A stretch of 37,280 nt of DNA from the NCBI GenBank assembly GCA_046705265.1, contig JBJKQL010000129.1, positions 1 through 37,280 of the forward strand. Reading direction: 5' to 3'. Position 1 is the first letter of the stretch. Each line of letters begins with the position of its first letter. A model generated the notes under the pieces. That model saw only the letters and a list, made by a program, of their open reading frames with translations, was not told the origin of the DNA and searched no databases. Below are positions 24,764 through 31,708 of this stretch, one piece after another. The stretch is from JAJYTL01 sp046705265 (GTDB taxonomy: Bacteria > Pseudomonadota > Alphaproteobacteria > Ferrovibrionales > Ferrovibrionaceae). The position numbers and the translations under genes are program-made.

Positions 24764-25812
24764 CTTCGCCGGTTCTCGTTCTTGGCGGTGGCCCGAGCGG
24801 CCTCTCAGCCGCGCACGCGCTGGCATCGGCCGGCCAGCCGGTGCTTCTCGTCGACAAGGCTGAGCGGCTCGGCGGTGCCCCCATCCTTTCCGGCTATGCC
24901 AAGTTGGTGCCGTCCGGCCAATGGGCGCGGGAGGCAATCGGGGGCATGGTGCATCGCGTCGAGGACAATCCGCTGATCGAGATTCAGCGGCAAACCTCGA
25001 TCAAGGCATTCAACGGCAAGCCGGCCGCATTCCAAGCCACCCTCTCGAGCGGTGCCGTCCGCGAAATTGGGGCAGTCATTCTCTGCACGGGCTTCACTCA
25101 CTTTGATTCGATCAACAAACCGGAATGGGGGTTCGGCACGTACCCGGACGTGGTCACCACTACCCAGGTCGAACAGATGCTTTCGTCCGGCAAAGGCGTG
25201 CGGTGTCCATCCGACGGCCGAGAGCCTGATCGCGTCGCCATTCTCCTTTGCGTCGGCTCGCGGGACCGGCAGATCGGGCGCGAGTGGTGTTCGAAGATCT
25301 GCTGTACCGTTTCGGCCAATATCGCGATGGAAATCCGCGAAGCGCTACCCAAGTGCAGCGTCTATATCTACTATATGGACATACGAACCTTCGGCCTTTA
25401 CGAGGGGGCTTACTATTGGGAGAGCCAGGAGAAGCACAAAGTCAAGTACATCAAGGCCCGCATCGCCGAAGTGACATCGGACGGGAAGCGGCTGATCGTC
25501 AAGGGCGAAGACACGCTGGTAAAGCGCCCGATCACGATTCCCTTCGATATGGTCGTGCACGCGATCGGCATGGACCCGAATGTCGACAACATGACATTGA
25601 GCGCGATCTTTGACGTCAAACTGGAGAAATACGGCCATATCGAAAAGGCGCCAAGCTATAGCGGCATGTCCGGAACCTCTCGGCCCGGCGTATTTGTCGC
25701 CGGCGCCGCCACAGGACCGGAGACGATCGACGATTCGATCGCCCAGGGCCAAGCAGCCGCGATGGCGGCTTTTGCGCTGATGCGGGGCGCCACGACGCAG
25801 GCGGCCGAATGA
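24760..25812 (+). CDS. shdrA: sHdrA, flavin subunit of the sHdr complex
   Basis: A 350-residue FAD protein. The N-terminal dinucleotide motif is VLGGGPSGLSAA (7-18) with Asp32 ending the second strand. A Cys set CVGSRD...WCSKICC (Cys164, 177, 181, 182) marks the HdrA-type iron-sulfur site. A second FAD-contact segment FVAGAATGP sits near residue 312. The start overlaps the shdrB1 stop (ATGA); the frame is open further upstream only as a shadow of shdrB1. sHdrA lacks the extra ferredoxin domains of methanogen HdrA and is believed to channel electrons from sulfur oxidation to an acceptor such as NAD+. Confidence 0.93.
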   Translation: MTSPVLVLGGGPSGLSAAHALASAGQPVLLVDKAERLGGAPILSGYAKLVPSGQWAREAIGGMVHRVEDNPLIEIQRQTSIKAFNGKPAAFQATLSSGAVREIGAVILCTGFTHFDSINKPEWGFGTYPDVVTTTQVEQMLSSGKGVRCPSDGREPDRVAILLCVGSRDRQIGREWCSKICCTVSANIAMEIREALPKCSVYIYYMDIRTFGLYEGAYYWESQEKHKVKYIKARIAEVTSDGKRLIVKGEDTLVKRPITIPFDMVVHAIGMDPNVDNMTLSAIFDVKLEKYGHIEKAPSYSGMSGTSRPGVFVAGAATGPETIDDSIAQGQAAAMAAFALMRGATTQAAE

Positions 25813-26678
25813 TGTGGCGTCTTGGCGGCAAGCTGAAAGACACGAGGCCGGCATCGGCGCAACCGGTGCTGGACCTGAGCGGTCCAAAGCTGCGAGCGGC
25901 ATTCGAGCAAATGGCCGAAGGCGCCGAAAACACGGGTGGTATCGAGGGCTATGTTCGCGCGCTTGCCGCCAAGGCCTCGCTTTTCGAGGAAGTATTCGGT
26001 AAGGGACAGCTGAGCGAGCTGAGCGAGATTGAATTTCGTGATCTATGTGCCTTCATAACCCCGGTACGGCGGCGGATCGGTATCTGGCTCGGCCATAACG
26101 AATTCTCCGTTATGCGGGCACGCATTGCCGCGCTGCTCTCGGGATGGTCCGATATTTCCACTAGCGATAGCCGCGTTAAGACTTTCGTTGAGAGTTTTCC
26201 CGTCGACCGCAACCATCGCTGGGTGCGCGATCTCGCCGCAGAGATCTTGCATTTCACGGCGCCGGAACGTTACCCCCTGATGACGCGCTGGATGTGGGAC
26301 GCCGGCACCGGAACCGGCGTACTGCGGGAGATGTGGTACGCCCCAGGCGGCGAGGTCACCGACCTCCGCGTGGCCGATGATTTCGCCAGCTTTGCCATGT
26401 TGCGCGCGGAACTTGAGGAGTTTCTGCGTCAGAATGGCGTCTTTCGCGACCTTCCGTTCTATGTCGATCTTCTCTGTGCCCAGGTCTACGCGTTTTATAT
26501 CAATGATCGCGGCGGCCAATATCTTCGCGCCGATTTCTGCGGGGCCGAGGATCCTGTGGCGCATACGCGCCGCCTGCTGGGTCTCGACGCCATCACCACC
26601 GAAAACGGCCGTGTCCGCCTAAGGCAGATCGATGGGACGGCTTATGTTCTCAGCGATACGCCGCACCTGAGTTCGTGA
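25809..26678 (+). CDS. Conserved sHdr-cluster protein (Hyp), function unknown
   Basis: A 289-residue protein encoded at the fixed position between shdrA and shdrC2, known as hyp in sHdr loci. It overlaps shdrA by 4 bp, so it is translated with the complex. No known catalytic motif is seen. It is rich in predicted helices and aromatic residues, with isolated Cys residues (for example in LLCAQVYAFY and DFCGAED) and no transmembrane segment. Its strict position suggests a subunit or assembly factor of the complex. The function is unknown. Confidence 0.85.
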   Translation: MMWRLGGKLKDTRPASAQPVLDLSGPKLRAAFEQMAEGAENTGGIEGYVRALAAKASLFEEVFGKGQLSELSEIEFRDLCAFITPVRRRIGIWLGHNEFSVMRARIAALLSGWSDISTSDSRVKTFVESFPVDRNHRWVRDLAAEILHFTAPERYPLMTRWMWDAGTGTGVLREMWYAPGGEVTDLRVADDFASFAMLRAELEEFLRQNGVFRDLPFYVDLLCAQVYAFYINDRGGQYLRADFCGAEDPVAHTRRLLGLDAITTENGRVRLRQIDGTAYVLSDTPHLSS

Positions 26679-26690
26679 AGGAGCGGGGCC

Positions 26691-27440
26691 ATGCCGATCC
26701 ATGAGAAGTCCCTTATCCGGCCGGAAAACTTGCTTACTCACGAGCAGCTCAATCTTGAAGGTGTCAATGTTTCAGGCCATTGGAGCACCTTCATCGAGAG
26801 CCGAGCGGTCACCGACTATAACGAAGCAATGGAGACGGAGATCGCGGCACTGCCGGGCGGCGAGAACATTCACCGCTGCTGGCAATGCGGTTCTTGCACC
26901 AATTCTTGCACCGTTAATGCGATCAATTCCCGGTTCAATCCACGCTTCTGGATCTATCTCATCCGCATGGGCCTTGAGGATGAACTGCTGCGCGACAAGG
27001 ACATTATCTGGCAGTGCGTTTCCTGCAACAAATGTACCTACGCCTGCCCGCGCGATGTCAATCCGGAAGGGGTTATGAAGGCAACTGCCCATTGGCTGGA
27101 GCTCAAAGGCCACACCCCGAAGTCGCCGTCCATGGATTTCGACGAGATATTCTCCGATCAGGTGTTCGCCCGCGGCAAGATCGAGGAAGGGCGATTGATG
27201 CGCGAATTCTTCGCCCGGACGAAACAACCGCTTCTGCAGGAGTGGCTGGTCACACTAGTACGAGGTTTGGCGCGGCGGTTGCCGGTTACGCTTTTTGCAA
27301 AGCTTGGTCTCGCAGCACTCTTGCGGCCACGCACGCGCGGATGGGGGCGTGCCAACGCGGCGATTGCCGATTATGTCGCGGAGCGTAAGGCAGCAGAGCG
27401 CCTTGCGCTCGGCCTCGACGACGAGGGAGGAGCCCAATGA
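26691..27440 (+). CDS. shdrC2: sHdrC2, ferredoxin-like subunit
   Basis: A 249-residue HdrC-like subunit with two complete 4Fe-4S motifs: Cys63, 66, 69, 73 (CWQCGSCTNSC) and Cys109, 112, 115, 119 (CVSCNKCTYACP). It pairs with sHdrB2, just as sHdrC1 pairs with sHdrB1. The ribosome-binding site AAGGAG stands 7 nt before the start; the stop codon overlaps the shdrB2 start (ATGA). The C-terminal part is basic and could dock to other subunits or the membrane face. Confidence 0.93.
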   Translation: MPIHEKSLIRPENLLTHEQLNLEGVNVSGHWSTFIESRAVTDYNEAMETEIAALPGGENIHRCWQCGSCTNSCTVNAINSRFNPRFWIYLIRMGLEDELLRDKDIIWQCVSCNKCTYACPRDVNPEGVMKATAHWLELKGHTPKSPSMDFDEIFSDQVFARGKIEEGRLMREFFARTKQPLLQEWLVTLVRGLARRLPVTLFAKLGLAALLRPRTRGWGRANAAIADYVAERKAAERLALGLDDEGGAQ

Positions 27441-28360
27441 CCGGAAAGTATCGCAAGGTCGCCTACTACCCGGGCTGCGCTCTGGAAGGGACGGGACACG
27501 CCTACAACCGCTCCACCAAGGCGGTCGGTAAGGCGCTCGGCCTCGATCTCGTCGAACTCAAGAATTGGAATTGTTGTGGTGCGATGGAGGTCAAGAACGT
27601 CGACCCCAAGCTCCAGACCTATCTATCGGCGCGGAACCTTGCGATCGCCGAGGATATGGGTTTCGACACCGTGATGGCGCCCTGCAATGGCTGCTATCAC
27701 AATCTGAAAAAGGCGGAATACGACCTCGGACACGATGCTGAATCGCGCGCTGTGGTCGCACGCCTCTCGGGCAAAGCTGGCCATACTTCCTACGACGCTG
27801 GCAGCGTCACTGCCATTCACGCCCTCGACTGGATCAAGCAGGCAATTGGCGAGGAGGGGTTAAAAACACGTGTCAAGAATTCGCTGAAGGGCATTAAAAT
27901 CGCTAATTATTACGGCTGCATGTATACACGGCCACGGCATATCTTCCCGGAAAAGGATAGGGGTCCGGAATCTGAATCCACCGCGAAGCCGCATTTCATG
28001 GACGATCTCCTTGCCGCCGCTGGCGCGGAATGCGTCGAGTATCCCCTGAAAACCGCCTGCTGCGGCGGCGCGCATACCCTCTCTGATTCCGATACCTCTA
28101 CCAAACTGGTTTTAAATCTCCTCACAACGGCCGAAGCCTGCGGCGCCGACGTCATCGCCACGGAATGTCCGACATGCCACAGCGGGCTCGAAATGCATCA
28201 GATCCGCGCGGAAAAAGTCCTCGGCGCGAAAACCACCGTGAAAATTCTCTATTTCACGCAGCTTCTCGGGATGGCGCTCGGCCTATCGGCGCGCCAGGTC
28301 GGCGTCCAGGAAAACCTTTCGGATGCCAGCGAACTGTTACGTAGTCGGAAACTCGGCTAA
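27437..28360 (+). CDS. shdrB2: sHdrB2, catalytic-type CCG subunit
   Basis: A 307-residue HdrB-type subunit with two full CCG motifs. The first has Cys14 (YPGC), Cys46-47 (NCCG) and Cys83/86 (PCNGC). The second has Cys161 (YGC), Cys208-209 (ACCGG) and Cys244/247 (ECPTC). In methanogen HdrB such motifs hold the non-cubane 4Fe-4S clusters that split disulfides, so sHdrB2 is the best candidate active site for sulfane-sulfur chemistry. A GGAGG site precedes the start. The final TAA shares its last base with the ATG of the next gene (TAATG). Confidence 0.93.
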   Translation: MTGKYRKVAYYPGCALEGTGHAYNRSTKAVGKALGLDLVELKNWNCCGAMEVKNVDPKLQTYLSARNLAIAEDMGFDTVMAPCNGCYHNLKKAEYDLGHDAESRAVVARLSGKAGHTSYDAGSVTAIHALDWIKQAIGEEGLKTRVKNSLKGIKIANYYGCMYTRPRHIFPEKDRGPESESTAKPHFMDDLLAAAGAECVEYPLKTACCGGAHTLSDSDTSTKLVLNLLTTAEACGADVIATECPTCHSGLEMHQIRAEKVLGAKTTVKILYFTQLLGMALGLSARQVGVQENLSDASELLRSRKLG

Positions 28361-28830
28361 TGGCAACGGCGGGTCCATCCCTAACTGTCGGACAGATCGT
28401 CACTCGCCTCGATCGGGTGATTGCCTTGCCGGCCGAGGTCCTGGAACGTGACGTCATGATTCTCGCCGACCAGATACTCGCGCTTGGCGAGACCGTCCTG
28501 GAGACCTGGCTGCTTGCCCAGGGTCATCGGCCGACGACGAAAGAGCTTGAAGGGTTTCGTTTGCTCGGTCTTCACCGCCAGGGCGCCAAGGGCGACCCCA
28601 GTTTCAACGCCTGCCGAGAAACCTGCCGCGAACTCGTTTATCGGCGCAACCTGATCCTGGCTGAGCCGGAACATGCTGAGGTAGCCCATCGTCTTCGCGT
28701 CCAGGCGATGGTGGCACGACATCTGGCGTTATTCATTGGCGGTAAGCTCGAGATCGCTGGTCTCGGGGAGTTCTGCTGTTCGTCACGGCCGCTGCACGCT
28801 AAGCATTTGCGGCATGCGGCATCCGGCTGA
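28360..28830 (+). CDS. Unrecognised protein encoded between shdrB2 and lbpA
   Basis: A 156-residue protein that I do not recognise. Translation is coupled to shdrB2 through TAATG. The protein is mostly helical, without a signal peptide or membrane segment. It has Cys residues in NACRETC (two, spaced by three) and a vicinal pair in EFCCSS near the C-terminus. The Cys pairs and the position directly before the lipoyl carrier gene suggest contact with the complex or with LbpA (inference). Codon use resembles its neighbours, so it is very likely a real gene. Confidence 0.75.
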   Translation: MATAGPSLTVGQIVTRLDRVIALPAEVLERDVMILADQILALGETVLETWLLAQGHRPTTKELEGFRLLGLHRQGAKGDPSFNACRETCRELVYRRNLILAEPEHAEVAHRLRVQAMVARHLALFIGGKLEIAGLGEFCCSSRPLHAKHLRHAASG

Positions 28831-28847
28831 GAAGGGGAGCGACGACA

Positions 28848-29291
28848 ATGGCGATCGTACGTGGCTGCAATCTTCCTGAGGAACTTCTTTATGATGTCGA
28901 GAATAACATCTGGTACCGGGACAACACCGACGGAACGGTGACCCTCGGCATGACCATGGTCGCGGCGGCCATGGCCGGCCAGCTGGTCGCCTTTACGCCT
29001 AAAAAAGCCGGACGGCCAGTGCAGGCTACCAAATCCTGCGCCACAATCGAATCCGGGAAATGGGTCGGTCCGGCCAAAGTCGCTTTCGATGCCGAGATCA
29101 TCGAGGTCAACGAAAGCCTAGTCTCTAATCCCAAGCTCGCGAACAGCGATCCTTACGGCGCCGGCTGGCTGGTAAAGGTTCGCCCCGCCGATTGGGCTGC
29201 AGTGAAGGGCGCCCTGACGCCCGGTGCCGCGGTCGCGCCGGCCTACGAAGCCAAGATGATCGCCGATGGATTTGCAGGATGCGCGGCTTGA
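28848..29291 (+). CDS. lbpA: LbpA, lipoate-binding protein (GcvH-like)
   Basis: A 147-residue GcvH-fold protein. The lipoyl-accepting Lys71 lies in TIESGKWVGP, the LbpA variant of the GcvH ESVK motif. No glycine-cleavage genes are nearby; instead it follows the shdr genes, as expected for the dedicated sulfur-oxidation carrier. Dihydrolipoamide on LbpA is thought to hold the sulfur intermediate while sHdr oxidises it. Its lipoate would be made by the ligase, LipS1, LipS2 and LipT encoded at 14.3-19.6 kb. The ribosome-binding site is AAGGGGAG. Confidence 0.93.
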   Translation: MAIVRGCNLPEELLYDVENNIWYRDNTDGTVTLGMTMVAAAMAGQLVAFTPKKAGRPVQATKSCATIESGKWVGPAKVAFDAEIIEVNESLVSNPKLANSDPYGAGWLVKVRPADWAAVKGALTPGAAVAPAYEAKMIADGFAGCAA

Positions 29292-29378
29292 ATAAACGCA
29301 AACATCAGAGCCCGGGGCGGCGCCGCAAGCCGATATCGCCGATGAACGAGACAACACCCTGAAGGGGAGCCAAGAACC

Positions 29379-29879
29379 ATGGCAACCGACGCGACGAACC
29401 AGCCCAAAAGGATGTCGATGATTGTGACGAAGGGAACGCTCGATTGGGCGTATCCACCGTTCATTCTAACCACGACGGCCGCGGCCATGGGAGTCGACGT
29501 GACCATGTTCTTCACTTTCTATGGTCTGACTCTCCTGAAAAAGGATCTCGATCTTGAAATATCAACCCTCGGCAATCCAGCCATGAAAATGCCCATGATG
29601 GGCATGCATATGGCGATGCCGAATCTGATCTCGGCCATTCCGGGGGCCGGCTCGATGGCGACGGCGATGATGAAGAATTTGATCAAGAAGAAAGGTGTCG
29701 CCTCGATCGAGGAGTTACGACAAATGGCGATTGACGCGGATGTCAAGATGATTGCCTGCCAGATGACCATGGACCTCTTCGAGTACAAGATGGAAGACCT
29801 CATTGAGGGGCCCATGCTTGGCGGGGCCGCGACATATATAGAGAATGCATTGAACTGCGATATCAACTTGTTCATCTGA
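29379..29879 (+). CDS. DsrE/DsrF/DrsH-like sulfurtransferase with a Met-rich loop
   Basis: A 166-residue protein of the DsrE3/peroxiredoxin-like (DsrE-fold) family. The opening MSMIVTKGTLDWAYPPFIL and the active-site segment ACQMTMDLFE with Cys127 are typical; a second Cys is at 160. Such proteins carry persulfide sulfur between TusA and other partners. Residues 67-80 are very rich in Met (MKMPMMGMHMAM), which could bind copper or a hydrophobic partner. The GGGGAG site is well placed. The gene lies between lbpA and tusA, in the same direction and probably the same operon, after a gap of 87 bp. Confidence 0.87.
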   Translation: MATDATNQPKRMSMIVTKGTLDWAYPPFILTTTAAAMGVDVTMFFTFYGLTLLKKDLDLEISTLGNPAMKMPMMGMHMAMPNLISAIPGAGSMATAMMKNLIKKKGVASIEELRQMAIDADVKMIACQMTMDLFEYKMEDLIEGPMLGGAATYIENALNCDINLFI

Positions 29880-29914
29880 ATCGAACGGTCCACCCGTCAT
29901 TACGAGGATAAAAA

Positions 29915-30142
29915 ATGAGCGACCAAACACTCGATGTAAAAGGGCTGAATTGCCCACTGCCGATTTTGCGTGCCAAGAAGGCACTCAAGGACGTTCCGCC
30001 CGGAGGCACACTCAAGGTGCTGGCGACCGATCCTGGCGCGGTGAAGGACTTTGAGGCCTTCTGCCGCACGACCGGCAACCAACTGATCGAATCGAAAGTT
30101 GAAGACAAGATCTACAGTTTCCTGATCAAGCGCACAGCTTGA
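29915..30142 (+). CDS. tusA: TusA sulfur carrier protein
   Basis: A 75-residue TusA/SirA-family protein. The active-site motif NCPLP has Cys13, which carries the persulfide, followed by the typical helix ILRAKKALKDV. It is full length for the family. The DsrE-TusA pairing next to shdr genes marks the cytoplasmic sulfur relay that feeds the sHdr-LbpA pathway. The ribosome-binding site is GAGGA. It is the last gene of the plus-strand sulfur block. Confidence 0.93.
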   Translation: MSDQTLDVKGLNCPLPILRAKKALKDVPPGGTLKVLATDPGAVKDFEAFCRTTGNQLIESKVEDKIYSFLIKRTA

Positions 30143-30352
30143 ATGGCGGAGCGGTTGTAGGACGCCTGACTGCTTTAGATTGCGCGATCGCACACATTCT
30201 TATTTTACGCCGGAATCCGGCCCGTGATCGACCGGAAAGACCTCATGGAACAACGGTTGAAATAGCGGACTCCAGACGGTATATCGGTGCGTGCTTCGAT
30301 CCTGACGTAGCCGGTGCTGGCCACTGCTGACGTCGAACATCATGAGGAAAGG

Positions 30353-30368
30353 CGCCAAGCACTTGGCG
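30353..30368. promoter_or_regulatory. Palindrome upstream of the ArsR-type regulator gene
   Basis: CGCCAAG-CA-CTTGGCG is a 7-bp perfect inverted repeat with a 2-bp centre, 60-75 bp before the regulator start. The spacer is too small for a stable RNA hairpin and no T-run follows, so a DNA operator is more likely than a terminator. The rest of the 285-bp gap 30143-30427 shows nothing else recognisable. Confidence 0.45.
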
Positions 30369-30427
30369 GCATGTTGGAATCGAGACGGACGCAATAGCAT
30401 TCCACGAACCCTGCGGAAAACTCAGAG

Positions 30428-30832
30428 ATGAATATTGTGAAGATGGAGCGGAGCGCCCGCCGCGCGGCCGACTTCCTCAAGACGGTCGCGAACGACCGAC
30501 GCCTGCTTATCCTCTGTCATCTTGCCGAGGGTGAGATGTGCGTCAGTGAGCTCGAAGTGCGGCTCGATATGCGCCAGCCTCATCTTTCGCAACATTTGGC
30601 GCGATTGCGCCGCGATGGCTTCGTTCGGGTCCGCCGCGACGGACGCGAGATCTTCTACCGGATCGCGAGCCCCGAGGCGCTCCGGGTGATCGGCCTTCTC
30701 TATGAGATGTTCTGTCCTGAAGGTGGCAAGCGCGGGGCCCGTGCTCGTGCGTCAACGCTGCGGAGCACCGGAACGCAGATCGGGAAAAAGCCGGCCAAAC
30801 GCATCTTTTCGATGCAGCAACGCCTCGGTTAG
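30428..30832 (+). CDS. ArsR/SmtB-family regulator, likely persulfide-sensing (SqrR/BigR/sHdrR type)
   Basis: A 134-residue winged-helix repressor. The recognition helix region QPHLSQHLARLRRDGFV and the beta-wing RRDGREIFYRI are clear. Cys30 (in ILCHLAEGE) and Cys96 (in EMFCPE) lie 66 residues apart, the same spacing I recall for the reactive Cys pairs of SqrR, BigR and sHdrR, where sulfane sulfur links them and releases DNA. An extra Cys38 is present. The N-terminus is shorter than in those proteins, and a basic tail follows residue 100. Lying between two sulfur operons, it probably represses sulfur oxidation genes until reduced sulfur is present. Targets are inferred from an ATTC-N8-GAAT site at fadL. 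Confidence 0.87.
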   Translation: MNIVKMERSARRAADFLKTVANDRRLLILCHLAEGEMCVSELEVRLDMRQPHLSQHLARLRRDGFVRVRRDGREIFYRIASPEALRVIGLLYEMFCPEGGKRGARARASTLRSTGTQIGKKPAKRIFSMQQRLG

Positions 30833-30902
30833 AGCCTTTATGCTGGTCTAAGGCGCCGCGGCAAGGAGATTGGAGGCTCAGCAGGATCAGATCCGACTCG
30901 CG

Positions 30903-30925
30903 TATTACAGTTTTCCCATGTAATA
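30903..30925. promoter_or_regulatory. Inverted repeat TATTACA-N9-TGTAATA before the second sulfur-transfer operon
   Basis: A perfect 7-bp dyad in an AT-rich island of otherwise GC-rich DNA, 65-87 bp upstream of the DsrE-like gene at 30990. The position and symmetry suit an operator for that operon. It differs from the ATTC-N8-GAAT site at fadL, so a different regulator may bind. Confidence 0.5.
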
Positions 30926-30989
30926 TCCACAGACGACCGGATCGCAAAGTCCGCCTCTCCAAGCCATCGCCCTGGGTCGAGGAGATCGC

Positions 30990-31388
30990 ATGCCGAGCAA
31001 TTCCTTGTACATCCTTCTCTGCTCTGGTGAGCACGAGAAACTGCAGATGGCGGCAATGATAGCTTCCGTGGCCGCTGTCTCCGAACGGCCGGTCGAAGTA
31101 TTCGTCAGCATGAATGCGATTCTTGCCTTTGCGAAGGACGCCAGGCCGGATGAACGCTATCAAGGCGGTGCTTTTTCCCGGCAACTCAAGGACAAGCACG
31201 CGCCTGACGTAATTGCATTGTTTCAGCAAGGTAAGGAACTTGGCGACCTGAAGATATGGGCGTGCTCTATGGCGCTCGACGTTCAGGGTTGGGATACCGA
31301 CCGTCTCGTAGGCGGGATTTTCGATGGCGCGCTCGGCCTTACGAAGTTTCTGTCCGATGCTGAAAACGGACAGTTCATTACGCTCTAG
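30990..31388 (+). CDS. DsrE-fold sulfur-relay protein
   Basis: A 132-residue DsrE-like protein. The N-terminal strand ILLCSGEHEKLQMAAMIA and the conserved site KIWACSMALD (Cys92) fit the family; Cys11 is also present. It heads a plus-strand operon with a TusA-like protein, an SQR-like flavoprotein and a DUF1641 protein. The GAGGAG site is 5 nt before the ATG. It probably passes persulfide sulfur to or from the TusA-like partner encoded 23 bp downstream. Its exact subfamily cannot be settled by eye. Confidence 0.82.
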   Translation: MPSNSLYILLCSGEHEKLQMAAMIASVAAVSERPVEVFVSMNAILAFAKDARPDERYQGGAFSRQLKDKHAPDVIALFQQGKELGDLKIWACSMALDVQGWDTDRLVGGIFDGALGLTKFLSDAENGQFITL

Positions 31389-31411
31389 TTTGAGAATGGA
31401 GAGCGAATGAT

Positions 31412-31642
31412 ATGAGTGAGAGACGGACGATTGACGCGCGAGGCGCCTTCTGCCCAGGCCCATTGATGGAGCTGATCGCGGCGCTGAAGCTTGTTGAGAT
31501 TGGCGATGAGATCGAGGTTCTATCGACCGACAAGGGGTCGGCCAAGGATATTCCGGAATGGGTCGCCAAAGTGCGCCATGAAATGGTGGGGGTTACACAG
31601 GACGCCAATTGCTGGAGGATCGTCGTACGTAAAGCAAAATAA
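31412..31642 (+). CDS. TusA/SirA-family sulfur carrier, second copy
   Basis: A 76-residue protein with the CPxP motif as FCPGP (Cys14). It diverges strongly from the other TusA in the window outside this motif, so it is not a recent duplicate. The TusA fold is kept: an early strand RTIDARG, then the helix after CPGP, and a late Cys in DANCWRI. Located between a DsrE-like gene and an SQR-like gene, it may accept sulfur from the flavoprotein. Confidence 0.87.
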   Translation: MSERRTIDARGAFCPGPLMELIAALKLVEIGDEIEVLSTDKGSAKDIPEWVAKVRHEMVGVTQDANCWRIVVRKAK

Positions 31643-31708
31643 GCAACGGGCTGCGTTGACCGATGTAAGGGAGGGGTTGGCGAGTCCAAAATGGAGGAGG
31701 CGCTACAG

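Noticed and set aside
22614..28360. Methanogen-type or electron-bifurcating heterodisulfide reductase.
   Set aside because: The gene order C1-B1-A-hyp-C2-B2, the short HdrA without ferredoxin domains and the dsrE/tusA/lbpA context fit the sulfur-oxidising sHdr form.
28848..29291. Glycine cleavage H protein.
   Set aside because: The fold is the same, but no gcvT or gcvP is nearby, the ESGKW motif is of LbpA type, and all neighbours are sulfur oxidation genes.
30143..30427. Small open frames on both strands in the gap before the ArsR-type gene.
   Set aside because: No ribosome-binding sites, no protein-like composition and no recognisable family.
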